Below, in pieces: positions 25,431 to 34,971 of a DNA stretch of 64,000 bases. Numbering within the stretch: position 1 is the first letter of the stretch; each line of letters starts with the position of its first letter. The notes below the pieces were generated by a model. That model was not told the origin of the DNA. It made no database searches and saw only the letters and a program-made list of their open reading frames with translations. A program made the translations under genes and the position numbers. Source of the stretch: Kitasatospora setae KM-6054 (lineage in GTDB: Bacteria; Actinomycetota; Actinomycetes; Streptomycetales; Streptomycetaceae); assembly GCF_000269985.1 (NCBI RefSeq), contig NC_016109.1, positions 7,715,001-7,779,000 of the forward strand, given 5' to 3'.

Positions 25431-27497
25431 GTGCCGGAACCGCAGCTGACACCCGAGGTGTTCGACCGCGCGGTCGTGGCGATCGCCCTGACCGCCGGAC
25501 CCGAGCACCGGATGGTCTACTACAACGACGCGTTCCGCGCCCTGTTCGGCGACCGCCCGCTCGGCGCCCCCGCCCGCACGGCGTTCACCGAACCCGGCAC
25601 CGAACGCCTGCTCACCACCCTGGACGCCGTCCTCGCCGACGGCACCGCTCGGCAGGTCACCGCCCACCGCACCCTCGCCTGCCCGTCCGGCACCCCCGCC
25701 CACCGCCACTTCGTCTACTCCTGCTCGCCCGCCACCACCCGGTACGGCCCCGGCATCCTCGCCGCCGCCATCGACACCACCGCCGAACTGCACTCCGCCC
25801 TCGAAGCCGAACGGCTCTCCGCCGAACGCCTCGAAGCCCTGCGCCGCTACGAAGCCCTGCTCGCCGCCGCCGCCCAGATGGTCTGGGTCGCCCGCGCCGA
25901 CGGCTCGGTCAGCGAACTCATGCCCGGCTGGGAGGAGATGACCGGCCAGCCCTTCCCCGAAGCCGCCGACGGCGACGGCTGGCTCGATGTCGTCCACCCC
26001 CAGGACCGCGCCGCCATCGCCGCCCGCTGGGCCGCCGCCTTCCGCGACCGGCCCGCCGTCTTCGACCACGTCTTCCGGGTCCGCGGCGCCGACGGCGGCT
26101 ACCGGCACGTCCGCTCCCGCGCCGTCCCCGTTCCGCACGAGGACCGCGGCACCGAGTGGATCGGCACCACCCGCGACATCGAGGACCAGTGGCGCGGACG
26201 CCTGCGCGAACGCCTGCTCGCCCGGGCCGGCGCCGTCACCGAGGCCGAACGCGCCGAGGACGCCTTCGCCGCCCTCGCCGCCACCCTCGTCCCCGACCTC
26301 ACCGACGTCTGCGCCGTCTACCTGCTGCCCGGCCCCGACGCCGCCGACGAAGGCATCGTCGCCACCCGGATCGCCTCCGTCGCCCGCCCCGGACTGCCCC
26401 CGCTGCCCCCGCTCGACCGCCAGACCTTCACCCTCGGCGCCCACGCCCGCCAGGCCGTCGCCGACCGCGCCCCCACCCTGCTCGATTTCGCCGACGGCGA
26501 CGTGCCCGACGGCGCCGTCCCCGAGATCTCCGCCCGCTGGCTGCACGCCACCCGCGCCACCAGCCTCACCCTGCTGCCCATCGTCGTCGACGGCGCCGTC
26601 GTCGCCCTCGCCGCCACCGCCTGCTGCGAAGGCACCCCGCCCCCCGGACCGGCCGACATCGACCTCCAGCACGAGATCCTGCAACGCGCCCAGGCCCCCC
26701 TGCGCCAGGCCCTCGCCCTGCAACGCGCCCGGCACGCCGCCGTCGTCCTGCAGCGCGCCCTGCTCACCACCCCGCCCAGCCTCGGCGGCGCCGCCGTGGC
26801 CGCCCGCTACCAGCCCGGCAGCCGCAACGCCGAGGTCGGCGGCGACTGGTACGACGCGTTCACCCTCCCCGACGGCTCGCTCGCGATGACCATCGGCGAC
26901 GTGGCCGGCCACGACCTCGCCGCCGCCACCACCATGGGCCAGCTGCGCGCCATGCTCCGCTCCATCGCCTACACCCGCGGCCACGCCCACACACCCGCCG
27001 AGACGCTGCGCGAACTCGACACCGCCGCCGAGGGGTTGGGCGTCGGCAGCTTCGCCACCGCCGTGCACGCCCGACTGGTGCGGCACGGCGCGGACGGCGG
27101 CTGGGAGATGGAGTGGGCCAACGCCGGACACCCGCCACCCGTTCTCGTCCCCGCCGACGGGCCGCCCCGGCTGCTCGCCGCCGAGGACGCCGACGTCCCG
27201 CTGTGCGTCGACCCGCGCCGCCCCCGGGTCACCCACCGGCACCCGGTCGGACCCGGCGAGACGCTGCTGTTCTACACCGACGGCCTGGTCGAAGTGCCCG
27301 GCGAACACCTCGGCGACGGCATCGCCCGACTCTGCGACGCCGCCGCCGAAGCCCGCCACCGACCGCTCGCCGACCTCTGCGAACACCTGGTCGGCCGGGT
27401 CGCCGACGTCCGCGACGACATCGCCCTGATCGCGTTCCGGCCCGATCCGGCGGAACGGGCGGGGGCCACTGGCGGGAGAGGGAGAGGACGGCCGTGA
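25431..27497 (+). CDS. PAS-PAS-GAF-SpoIIE serine phosphatase (catalytically complete)
   Basis: The start is GTG 25431, 8 nt after GGGAGGAGG; the open frame to 25248 is Arg/Ala-rich leader. Of 688 residues, two PAS domains occupy about 10-115 and 135-250. A GAF domain spans about 265-430 and the SpoIIE PP2C domain about 455-675. All phosphatase motifs are present: GGDWYD, IGDVAGHD, ANAGHPPP, LLFYTDGLVE and DDIALIAFR. The enzyme should dephosphorylate an anti-sigma-factor antagonist. The next gene overlaps by 4 bp, so the two signal proteins are made together. Confidence 0.88.
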   Translation: MPEPQLTPEVFDRAVVAIALTAGPEHRMVYYNDAFRALFGDRPLGAPARTAFTEPGTERLLTTLDAVLADGTARQVTAHRTLACPSGTPAHRHFVYSCSPATTRYGPGILAAAIDTTAELHSALEAERLSAERLEALRRYEALLAAAAQMVWVARADGSVSELMPGWEEMTGQPFPEAADGDGWLDVVHPQDRAAIAARWAAAFRDRPAVFDHVFRVRGADGGYRHVRSRAVPVPHEDRGTEWIGTTRDIEDQWRGRLRERLLARAGAVTEAERAEDAFAALAATLVPDLTDVCAVYLLPGPDAADEGIVATRIASVARPGLPPLPPLDRQTFTLGAHARQAVADRAPTLLDFADGDVPDGAVPEISARWLHATRATSLTLLPIVVDGAVVALAATACCEGTPPPGPADIDLQHEILQRAQAPLRQALALQRARHAAVVLQRALLTTPPSLGGAAVAARYQPGSRNAEVGGDWYDAFTLPDGSLAMTIGDVAGHDLAAATTMGQLRAMLRSIAYTRGHAHTPAETLRELDTAAEGLGVGSFATAVHARLVRHGADGGWEMEWANAGHPPPVLVPADGPPRLLAAEDADVPLCVDPRRPRVTHRHPVGPGETLLFYTDGLVEVPGEHLGDGIARLCDAAAEARHRPLADLCEHLVGRVADVRDDIALIAFRPDPAERAGATGGRGRGRP

Positions 27498-29983
27498 ACG
27501 GGTCTCGGGACGACGTGGACGAGGACGCGGGCGGGGACGGCGACGGGCACGGGGACTGGCACGGGGACGGGGACGGGGACGGGATGCGGAGGAGCGGCGT
27601 GGACGGCTACCGGGACGACCGGCACGGCAACGGCGGCGGGAACGGCGGTGAGGGGGAGGTGGACGGCGTGGCGCGGGAGGGCGGTGGCGGCGAGGGCGGT
27701 GGCGGCGAGGGCGGTGGCGGTGAGGGCGGGCAGGTCGACGCGGCGCTGCTGGACGCGCTGTTCGCGCAGGCCCCGCTCGGGCTGTACCTGCTCGACCAGG
27801 AACTGCGGGTGGTCCGCTACAACACCGCCGCCCGGGGCGTCCGCGGCGTGCCCACCACCGACATCGTCGGCCACCGCCCCGCCGAGTTCGCCCCCGGCTT
27901 CGACCGCGCCGAACTCGACGCGCTCGCCCGCCAGGCCCTCCAGGACGGCGGCTACGTCCGCGAACACCTGGTGCGCGGCCGGATGCCCAACGACCCCGGG
28001 CACGAGATGGTCGGCGCGGTCTCCTTCTTCCGGGTCGTCTCCGACACCGGCCACCCCTACCTGGTCGCCGTCGTCGAGGACGTCACCGAACGGCAGGCCG
28101 CCCTCGACCGGCTCGACATCCTGCACAACGCGCACCGCCGCCTCGGCGCCTCGCTCGACGCGATCGGCTCCGCGCAGGAGCTCGCCGACGTCGCCGTGCC
28201 GCGCTTCGCCGACTCCGCCACCGTCGACCTGCTCGACGAACCCCTGCGCGGACTACCGCTGCGCACCGGGCCGATCGACCCGGGCGCGCCGCTGCGCCGC
28301 GCCGCGTACCGCTCGGTGCGCGGCACCGGCCCCGCGGCCGGCCCTGCCGCCGGTTCCGCATCCGGTTCCGCGTCCGGTTCTGCCACCGGTCCCGTTCCGC
28401 ACGGCGAGCTGTCCACGTACGGCGCGCCGACCCCGTACAGCCGGGCGCTGGAGGACGGGCGGGCCCGGCTGATCCGGGGGCTGGGCGGGGACGAGGAGTG
28501 GCTGGCCGCCGATCCGGAGCGGGGGCGGCGGCTGACCGGGCTCGGCGTGCACTCGATGATCGTCGCGCCGCTGATGGTGCACGACGCGGTGCTGGGCGTG
28601 CTCTCGCTGTACCGGCACCAGCGGTCGGAGCCGTTCGAGCAGGACGACCTGGAGCTGGCCGTCGAACTGGCCGCGCGCGGTGCGATGTCCATCGACAAGG
28701 CGCGCAGCTACGCCCGCGAGCGCTCGATCGCGACCACGCTGCAGCGCCAACTGCTGCCGCGCGCACCGGTCGAACTGAGCGCCGTGCAGAGTTCGCACGT
28801 GTACCTGCCCGGCGTGGTCGGACCCGGCGGGGACTGGTACGACGTGATCCCGCTGTCCGCCGCCCGGGTCGGCCTGGCGATCGGCTCGGTCACCGGAACC
28901 GGCATCGAAGCCGCCGCCGTGATGGGCCAAGTCCGCACCGCGCTGAGGACGTTGGCCGTCCAGGACCTGCAGCCCGACGAACTGCTGGTGCGCCTGGACG
29001 ACGCCGCGCGCGTCCTCACGGACGAGCAGCAGGGCAGCCTGCCGGCCGGCGCGACCAGCCTGCCGGACGGCCTGGCGTCCTGCCTGTACATGGTCTACGA
29101 CCCGATCGGGCGGACCTGCACGGCCGCCTCCGCCGGACACCCCGGGCCGGTGCTGGTCGGCCCCGACGGGGTGCCGGTGCCGTTCCCGGTCGAGCCCGGG
29201 CTGCCGCTCGGCTGCGGCGACGGCTGCTACGAGACCCGGGTCGCCGAACTGCCGGCCGGCAGCGTGCTGGCGCTGTACACCCACGGCCTGATGTCCGGAC
29301 CCGGGCGGCGGGCGGGCGCGGGCGGTCGGGCGGCGAGCGGCGGGGAGCGCGGCGGTCTGGACGAGGGGCTGCCGGTCGGGCCCGGCGAGGGGCGGCGGGC
29401 GGTGCTGCAACGGGTGCTGGCCCGGGCCGGGGAGGAGGAGCTGCCGCAGCTGTGCGACCAGGCCGTGTACGCGCTGCTGCCCGAACGGCAGCGCGAGGAC
29501 GCCGTGTTGCTGCTGGTGCGCACCCTCGGGCTGCCGGACGACAAGGTCGCGATGTGGACCCTGCCGGAGGACCCGGCGGTGGTCCGCACCGCCCGGCGGC
29601 TGGCCGAACACCAGCTCGCCGCCTGGGGGTTGCAGGAGCTGGAGTTCTCCACCGACCTGATCGTGAGCGAGTTGGTGACCAACGCGATCCGGTACGGGAA
29701 GTCGCCGATCCGGCTGCGGCTGATCAACGACCGCGGTCTGATCTGCGAGGTGTCGGACAGCTCGGACAGCACCCCGCACCTGCGGCGGGCCAAGTCGACC
29801 GACGAGGGCGGCCGCGGGCTGTTCATCATCGGGCAGTTGGCGCAGCGTTGGGGCACCAGGTTCGCCCGGCACGGCAAGACCATCTGGGCGCAGCAGGAGG
29901 TGCCGGAGCAGGCGGACCGGGCCGGGGACTCGGAGTCGGGGCCGGATTCGGGGGCGGGGGCGGCTGGGGAGTTGCCGGGGTAG
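27494..29983 (+). CDS. PAS-GAF-degenerate PP2C-HATPase regulator
   Basis: The 829-residue protein starts at GTG 27494 in a GTGA overlap. The first 80 residues are Gly/Asp-rich low complexity (GDGDGH, GGGGEGG repeats). A PAS domain follows (about 85-200), then GAF (205-415), a PP2C/SpoIIE domain (425-640) and an RsbW-like HATPase (680-800, SELVTNAIRYG and GGRGLFI). The phosphatase domain has GGDWYD, but IGDVxGHG is changed to IGSVTGTG (Ser465, Thr469) and YTDGL to YTHGL (His597). Two metal-binding Asp are therefore lost. It is probably a pseudophosphatase that binds its target while the HATPase domain acts as anti-sigma kinase. Confidence 0.85.
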   Translation: MNGSRDDVDEDAGGDGDGHGDWHGDGDGDGMRRSGVDGYRDDRHGNGGGNGGEGEVDGVAREGGGGEGGGGEGGGGEGGQVDAALLDALFAQAPLGLYLLDQELRVVRYNTAARGVRGVPTTDIVGHRPAEFAPGFDRAELDALARQALQDGGYVREHLVRGRMPNDPGHEMVGAVSFFRVVSDTGHPYLVAVVEDVTERQAALDRLDILHNAHRRLGASLDAIGSAQELADVAVPRFADSATVDLLDEPLRGLPLRTGPIDPGAPLRRAAYRSVRGTGPAAGPAAGSASGSASGSATGPVPHGELSTYGAPTPYSRALEDGRARLIRGLGGDEEWLAADPERGRRLTGLGVHSMIVAPLMVHDAVLGVLSLYRHQRSEPFEQDDLELAVELAARGAMSIDKARSYARERSIATTLQRQLLPRAPVELSAVQSSHVYLPGVVGPGGDWYDVIPLSAARVGLAIGSVTGTGIEAAAVMGQVRTALRTLAVQDLQPDELLVRLDDAARVLTDEQQGSLPAGATSLPDGLASCLYMVYDPIGRTCTAASAGHPGPVLVGPDGVPVPFPVEPGLPLGCGDGCYETRVAELPAGSVLALYTHGLMSGPGRRAGAGGRAASGGERGGLDEGLPVGPGEGRRAVLQRVLARAGEEELPQLCDQAVYALLPERQREDAVLLLVRTLGLPDDKVAMWTLPEDPAVVRTARRLAEHQLAAWGLQELEFSTDLIVSELVTNAIRYGKSPIRLRLINDRGLICEVSDSSDSTPHLRRAKSTDEGGRGLFIIGQLAQRWGTRFARHGKTIWAQQEVPEQADRAGDSESGPDSGAGAAGELPG

Positions 29984-29995
29984 GGCAGGCGACGC

Positions 29996-30029
29996 GGGCG
30001 GCCACCGGTGGTTTTTCCGATGGCCGCCC
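29996..30029. terminator. Hairpin between convergent genes
   Basis: GGGCGGCCA (29996-30004) pairs with TGGCCGCCC (30021-30029). The loop contains a T5 run on the plus strand. It lies after the phosphatase operon and before the convergent reductase stop. Confidence 0.6.
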
Positions 30030-30069
30030 GCTCGCGGGGTGTGGTGGGGCTGTCGCAGGGGGGCTGGGA

Positions 30070-31074
30070 TCAGGGGCGGGTCTTGGGGGCGTTCTCCGCC
30101 GTCCGGGCCGGGTCGAACTCGGCGACCGGGGAGAGGATTTCGTCCATCCGGGCGAGCAGTGCGGGCTCCAGCTTCACGCCGGCCGCCTTGACGTTCTCGG
30201 TGACCTGCTCGGGGCGGGAGGCGCCGATGATCGCGGCCGACACGTTCGGGTTCTGCAGCACCCAGGCGACCGCGAGTTGGGCGAGCGACAACCCGGCCTC
30301 CGCGGCGAGCGGCTCCAACAGCTGGACGCGCTCCAGGACTTCGGGCCGCAGCCAGCGGGCGACGAAGTTCGCGCCGCCCTTCTCGTCGGTGGCCCGGGAG
30401 CCGGCCGGGGGCTCGGCGCCCGGCTTGTACTTGCCGGTCAGCACGCCCTGCGCGATCGGCGACCAGACCACCTGGCCGATGCCCAACTCCTCGCAGGTGG
30501 GCACCACTTCACCCTCGATGACCCGCCACAGCGCGCTGTACTGCGGCTGACTGGAGACGAACGGGACGCGCAGCTCGCGGGCCAGCGCGTGGCCGGCCCG
30601 GATCTGGTCGGCCGTCCACTCGGAGACGCCGATGTACAGCGCCTTGCCGGAGCGGACCACGTCGGCGAACGCCTCCATGGTCTCCTCCAGCGGAGTGGAG
30701 GGGTCGTAGCGGTGGGCCTGGTAGACGTCGACGTAGTCGGTCTGCAGGCGGCGCAGCGAGCCGTCGATCGACTCCATGACGTGCTTGCGCCCCAGCCCCC
30801 GGTCGTTGCGGCCGGGCCCGGTCGGCCAGAACACCTTGGTGAGGATCTCCAGCCCCTCGCGCCGCTCGCCCTTGAGCGCCCGCCCGAGCACCGACTCGGC
30901 GCGGGTCTCGGCGTACACGTCGGCGGTGTCGAAGGTGGTGATGCCCGCGTCGAGGGCGGCGCGGATGCACGCGGCCGCGGTCTCCTCCTCGACCTGCGAA
31001 CCGTGGGTGAGCCAGTTCCCGTACGCGATCTCACTGATGATCAGGCCGCTGCGGCCCAGGTGGCGGAATTCCAT
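30070..31074 (-). CDS. Aldo/keto reductase, potassium-channel beta-subunit/YghZ type
   Basis: The 334-residue protein starts at ATG 31074. The catalytic tetrad is visible: Asp and Tyr in FDTADVY, Lys in EILTKVF and His in YQAHRYD. The (beta/alpha)8 NADPH-binding end is IIGASRPEQVTENVKA. The RSGLIISEIAYGNWLTHGS start and the WSPIAQGVLTGKY motif are typical of the AKR group related to Shaker-channel beta subunits, which reduce aldehydes and methylglyoxal-like compounds. It appears to be monocistronic. The promoter lies in the 227-bp divergent gap to the Acg-like gene. Confidence 0.92.
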   Translation of the reverse strand: MEFRHLGRSGLIISEIAYGNWLTHGSQVEEETAAACIRAALDAGITTFDTADVYAETRAESVLGRALKGERREGLEILTKVFWPTGPGRNDRGLGRKHVMESIDGSLRRLQTDYVDVYQAHRYDPSTPLEETMEAFADVVRSGKALYIGVSEWTADQIRAGHALARELRVPFVSSQPQYSALWRVIEGEVVPTCEELGIGQVVWSPIAQGVLTGKYKPGAEPPAGSRATDEKGGANFVARWLRPEVLERVQLLEPLAAEAGLSLAQLAVAWVLQNPNVSAAIIGASRPEQVTENVKAAGVKLEPALLARMDEILSPVAEFDPARTAENAPKTRP

Positions 31075-31301
31075 GCTGCGTACGGTACGCCAGCGGAGCC
31101 GGGCGGGGCGGGGTGTGCGGCTCCGGGTGTGGCCCCGGGGACGTTCGGGGGGCGTTTCGCGGGGCGAGGGGGCGGAGGTCGTCCGGCCCGGGTCTTTGGG
31201 CCCTACCGGGGGCGGCGGGGGCGGGCGCACGATCGAGGCAGCGCAGGCACTGGACAGGCAGTCGTGGGACGCGACGAGGAAGCGGCGAGGAGTGATCCGC
31301 G

Positions 31302-32312
31302 ATGACCGAGTCGATGGCGGGAACGATGGACGGCGCGCCGGGCGGCCCGAGCGCGGCCGAACTGCGGGAGCTGGTGGCCGCGGCCGGGGCGGCGCCCTCG
31401 CTGCACAACACGCAGCCGTGGCGGTTCCGGCCGACCGGGGACGGTCCCGGGGTGCTGGTGTACGCCGAACCGGACCGCGCGGTACCGCTGGTCGACCCGG
31501 ACGGCCGGGCGATGCTGCTGTCGATCGGGGCGGCCCTGTTCAACCTCCGGGTGGCGGCGGCCCGACTCGGCTTCCCCGTCGAGGAGTTGGATCTGCTACC
31601 CGGCGGATTCGGCACGGACGAACCGGTCGCCGTACTGCGCTTCGGACCGCGCGGAGCACCGTACGAAACGGCCGAGTTGGCCGGGGCGATCGGCCAACGG
31701 CACTCCAGCCGCGAGCCGTTCGGGAACCGGGACGTGCCGGAGGCGGTGATCGGCGAGCTGATCGCGGCCGCCGCCGACGAGGACGCCGTGCTGGACGTGC
31801 TGGAGGAGGCCGAGGCGCGCCGGGTGCTGGCCCTGACCGCCGAGGCCGAGGCGCGGATCGCCGCCGACGCCGCCCGCCGCGCGGAGACCGCGAGCTGGCT
31901 GCGCGCGGAACCCGCCGACGACGGCATCCCCGAGCCCGCGCTCGGCCCCCAGGACCACGAAGCCCGGTTCCCCGTACGGGACTTCGCCGGGCGCGGGCCC
32001 GCGCACGCGCAGCGCTTCGAGGCACTGCCGCAGATCGCGACCGTCGCCACCCGGGGCGACACGGCCGCGGACTGGCTGCGGGCCGGACAGGCGATGGAAC
32101 GGGTCTGGCTGCTGGCCACCGCCCGCGGTCTGCGGGTCTCGGTGCTCCACCAGGCCGTCGAACTCCCCGAGACCCGCTGGCGGTTGCGCGACCCGGAACG
32201 CGGCGTCGGCACCGTCCAGGTGGTGCTCCGGATCGGCTACGGCCCGCCCGGCGCGGCCACCGGCCGCCGCGCCGTCGACGACCTGCTCCGCGACCCGGCC
32301 GCCGCTCGCTGA
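31302..32312 (+). CDS. Acg-like nitroreductase-fold protein
   Basis: The 336-residue protein starts at ATG 31302 after GAGGAG. It has the Acg/nitroreductase features AAAGAAPSLHNTQPWRF, RHSSREPFGNRDVP, ADWLRAGQAMERVWLLATARGL and VQVVLRIGYGPP, and should bind FMN. In mycobacteria Acg belongs to the hypoxia/stress regulon and may store FMN rather than act as a reductase; the role here is inferred. An 11-bp tandem repeat starts 3 bp after the stop codon. Confidence 0.85.
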   Translation: MTESMAGTMDGAPGGPSAAELRELVAAAGAAPSLHNTQPWRFRPTGDGPGVLVYAEPDRAVPLVDPDGRAMLLSIGAALFNLRVAAARLGFPVEELDLLPGGFGTDEPVAVLRFGPRGAPYETAELAGAIGQRHSSREPFGNRDVPEAVIGELIAAAADEDAVLDVLEEAEARRVLALTAEAEARIAADAARRAETASWLRAEPADDGIPEPALGPQDHEARFPVRDFAGRGPAHAQRFEALPQIATVATRGDTAADWLRAGQAMERVWLLATARGLRVSVLHQAVELPETRWRLRDPERGVGTVQVVLRIGYGPPGAATGRRAVDDLLRDPAAAR

Positions 32313-32314
32313 TC

Positions 32315-32391
32315 GCTCGCCCGCCGCTCGCCCGCCGCTCGCCCGCCGCTCGCCCGCCGCTCGCTCGTCGCTCGCCCGTCGCTCGCCCGTC
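32315..32391. repeat. Seven tandem copies of an 11-bp unit
   Basis: The unit GCTCGCCCGCC occurs four times exactly, followed by three variants with T in place of C (GCTCGCTCGTC, then GCTCGCCCGTC twice). It fills the gap between two co-directional genes immediately after a stop codon. Confidence 0.9.
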
Positions 32392-32476
32392 GGCCGCTGT
32401 CGGTGCCGCCCGGCATGATCGGCCGCGGGGCCCGTCGAGCGGCCCCGGACGGACCGCGAACGGCTGGAGCGACGGC

Positions 32477-32818
32477 ATGGCGATCACGAACGAGCGGCTG
32501 GCGGGGTACGAGTTCCTGCACCCGATGCGCGGGGACGGCTACTACCCGGCCCGCCTGGTGGCCAAGGGCGGCGACATCCTGCACGCGCTGTGCGAGCGGA
32601 TCGAAGCCCAACCACCGAGCGGGCTGGACGAGTTGTACGAGCTGACGCAGGCCGCGACGGAGGAGTTCAACCTGCTGGACGAGGAGTTCCACGCGGCGGG
32701 CAGCGAGATCGAGACCGTCGCGCGCGAGGCGATCGCCGCGGACTTCGACCACCTCGCGCAGGCGTACGGGTACGCGGACGCCGACGTGGAGGAGCTGATC
32801 GCCAACCGCGAGTGGTGA
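32477..32818 (+). CDS. DUF5713-family protein
   Basis: The 113-residue acidic, helical protein starts at ATG 32477 after CTGGAGC. The sequence GYEFLHPMRGDGYYPARLVAKGGDIL and TEEFNLLDEEFHAAGSEIETVAREAIA matches small DUF5713-type proteins found widely in bacteria. No catalytic motif is seen and the function is unknown. The HEAT-repeat gene follows after 33 bp on the same strand. Confidence 0.82.
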   Translation: MAITNERLAGYEFLHPMRGDGYYPARLVAKGGDILHALCERIEAQPPSGLDELYELTQAATEEFNLLDEEFHAAGSEIETVAREAIAADFDHLAQAYGYADADVEELIANREW

Positions 32819-32851
32819 GGAGGCCGGCGACGGGTGTTAGCGTCCCGCTCC

Positions 32852-34942
32852 ATGTGGGGAGAACTGGATGCCGTCGACTGGGCCGCGCTGGAGCACAACT
32901 ACGGCAGCGCGGGCGACCTGCCCGGCCTGCTGCGCGCCTGCGCGCCGGCGGGCGAGGGGACGGGTGGGACGGCGGGTGGTTCGGAAGGCGATTCGGCGAG
33001 CGGTTCGGCGGCGGTGGAAGCGGCCGGCGAACTGTTCAACAGCGTCTTCCACCAGGGGGGTTGGATCTGTTCGGCGGCACCCGCAGTGCTGCCGTTCCTC
33101 CTCCGGTTGGCGGCTGACCAGGGAGTCCGAGTGGAGGCCCGCGAGGCCCTGTTGAGACTGGTCGGCGCCCTGGCCGCTGAAGCCCCGAAGGTCGAGCCCT
33201 GGGTGGCCCCGGAGTGGCGGACCGCCTGGGACCGCGCGCTGCCGCAGGTCGTCGCGCTGCTCGACGACCGGCTGCCCGCCATCCGCCGCATCGCCTCCGG
33301 AACGCTGCGCCGCTGTGACGCGCCCGGTGAACTGCTGCTGCCCGCACTGCTGGAGCGTCGACGGGCGGAGCCGGACCCGGAGATCCGGCTCGACCTGCTG
33401 CTGACCCTGGGCGCCGCCGCCCGACGCGAGCCCACCGGGCCGCGCGGGCCCGAGGCGCGCGAGATGCTGCACGTCCTGCTGGCCGGTGCCGGTGCCGGTG
33501 CCGGTGCTGATGGCGACGGCGATGGCGACGGCGATGGCGACGGCGGGGCCGGTCTGCAGGAGCGCCACGCCGCGTTGCTCGCGCTCGCCCCTGCCGACCC
33601 CGCGCTGCCCCCGCTCCACGCCGACCTGCTCGTCCGCGCGCTGCGCGACCCCGGGGCACGCCGCTGGGAGGGCGGCAACATCGCCGCCGTGTACTACCGT
33701 ACGGCGACGCTGTTCGCCGCCCCCGGACCGGCCGCGGCGTTCGTCCGCCGCCTGCTGCTGCCCGCGCACCCGGATGCCGAGCACCGAACCGCCGCCCTCG
33801 GACGGGCCGGCGCGCTGCTCGCCGAGTGGCGCTCACCGGTCGGGGAACTGCTGCCCCGGATCGTCGCGTACCTGGATGACCCCGTACCCGAGGCGCGCGA
33901 CCTCGCGCTCGACCTGCTCGCCTGCCTCGGCCCGGCCGCCGCCGCCCACGCCGACCGGATCGCGGCGCTGCTGGACGACACCGCCCCCGTCGGCCGCCGG
34001 GGCCGCCGCACCGTCGCCGACATGGCCGCCTGGGCGCTCACCCGGATCGGCGACCCGCGCTGCATAGCGTCGCTGAGTACCGCACCCGCCGTCTTCGGCG
34101 ACACCAGCAACCACTACGGGTCGACCCACGGGCTGCACACCGTCGCGCTGCCCGGCCTGCACGAGGCGCTGGCCCTGCTGCCCGGCCACGCCGCCGCCCT
34201 GATGCCCGCCGTCGAACGGCGCCTCGCCCAGGACGGGCAGCGGCCGGCGGTCCGGCAGTACGGCGAGGTGCTGGCCGGCTGGGGCAGCGCGAGCCCCGCC
34301 GCCGTCGACCTGCTGCTCGTCCGGCTCGCCGACGACCGCACCTGGACCGAGGCAGCCGAAGCCCTCGCCGCACTCGGCCCCGCGACGATCGGCGTCGTCG
34401 CCGCCACCCGGGCCAGAGACATGCTCTCCGCGCGGATGGACGCCGCCGACGAGGCACGGGGAACCGCCGCCTGGGCCTGCTGGAAGCTCGGCGGCGACCC
34501 GGCCACCGCCGCCGACGCCCTCGCCGCCACCCTGGACGACCGGTGGCACCGGCACCCCGTGCTGCGCAGGCTCGGCGACCTCGGCCCGCACGCGGCCCGC
34601 CACGCCGAGCGGCTGCGCGCCCACACCGCCGACCCGGACGACTGGACCCGCGTCCGGGCCGCCGGTGCGCTCTGGGCGGTGACCGGCGACACCGAGGCGG
34701 CCGTCCCCGGGCTGCTCGCCGCCCTGCGCGGCCTCGACGAGGGGCGCCACCTGCCGGTCATGCCCGCCGCCATTCGCCAGCTGGCCCGGATCGGCCCCGC
34801 CGCCCGTCCCGCCGCCCCGCTGCTGCGCGCCGCCCTCGCCGGGGACTGGCGGCTGCGGAGCAACGCGGCCTGGCGCGGCTTCGTCGAGGACGAGCGGCTG
34901 CGGGAGGCGGCGGCGGAGGCGCTGGCCGCCGTCGAGGGCTGA
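32852..34942 (+). CDS. HEAT-repeat protein
   Basis: The 696-residue protein starts at ATG 32852. A leaderless start is possible, with TAGCGT 8 nt upstream. Most of it is built of alpha-helical HEAT/armadillo-like repeats such as LPFLLRLAADQGVRVEAREALLRLVGAL, IVAYLDDPVPEARDLALDLLACLG and the C-terminal LRAALAGDWRLRSNAAW. It should serve as a protein-binding scaffold. A simple-sequence patch at residues 210-230 (GAGAGAGADGDGDGDGDGD) comes from GGTGCC and GATGGC hexamer repeats. No enzyme domain was recognised. Confidence 0.82.
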   Translation: MWGELDAVDWAALEHNYGSAGDLPGLLRACAPAGEGTGGTAGGSEGDSASGSAAVEAAGELFNSVFHQGGWICSAAPAVLPFLLRLAADQGVRVEAREALLRLVGALAAEAPKVEPWVAPEWRTAWDRALPQVVALLDDRLPAIRRIASGTLRRCDAPGELLLPALLERRRAEPDPEIRLDLLLTLGAAARREPTGPRGPEAREMLHVLLAGAGAGAGADGDGDGDGDGDGGAGLQERHAALLALAPADPALPPLHADLLVRALRDPGARRWEGGNIAAVYYRTATLFAAPGPAAAFVRRLLLPAHPDAEHRTAALGRAGALLAEWRSPVGELLPRIVAYLDDPVPEARDLALDLLACLGPAAAAHADRIAALLDDTAPVGRRGRRTVADMAAWALTRIGDPRCIASLSTAPAVFGDTSNHYGSTHGLHTVALPGLHEALALLPGHAAALMPAVERRLAQDGQRPAVRQYGEVLAGWGSASPAAVDLLLVRLADDRTWTEAAEALAALGPATIGVVAATRARDMLSARMDAADEARGTAAWACWKLGGDPATAADALAATLDDRWHRHPVLRRLGDLGPHAARHAERLRAHTADPDDWTRVRAAGALWAVTGDTEAAVPGLLAALRGLDEGRHLPVMPAAIRQLARIGPAARPAAPLLRAALAGDWRLRSNAAWRGFVEDERLREAAAEALAAVEG

Positions 34943-34971
34943 GGGAGTGGAAGAGGTCTGGAGGAACGCGC

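Noticed and set aside
26156..27493. N-terminal extension of the pseudophosphatase back into the upstream gene
   Set aside because: The extension is Arg/Pro-rich shadow sequence of the upstream phosphatase. The GTGA overlap at 27494 gives a proper coupled start.
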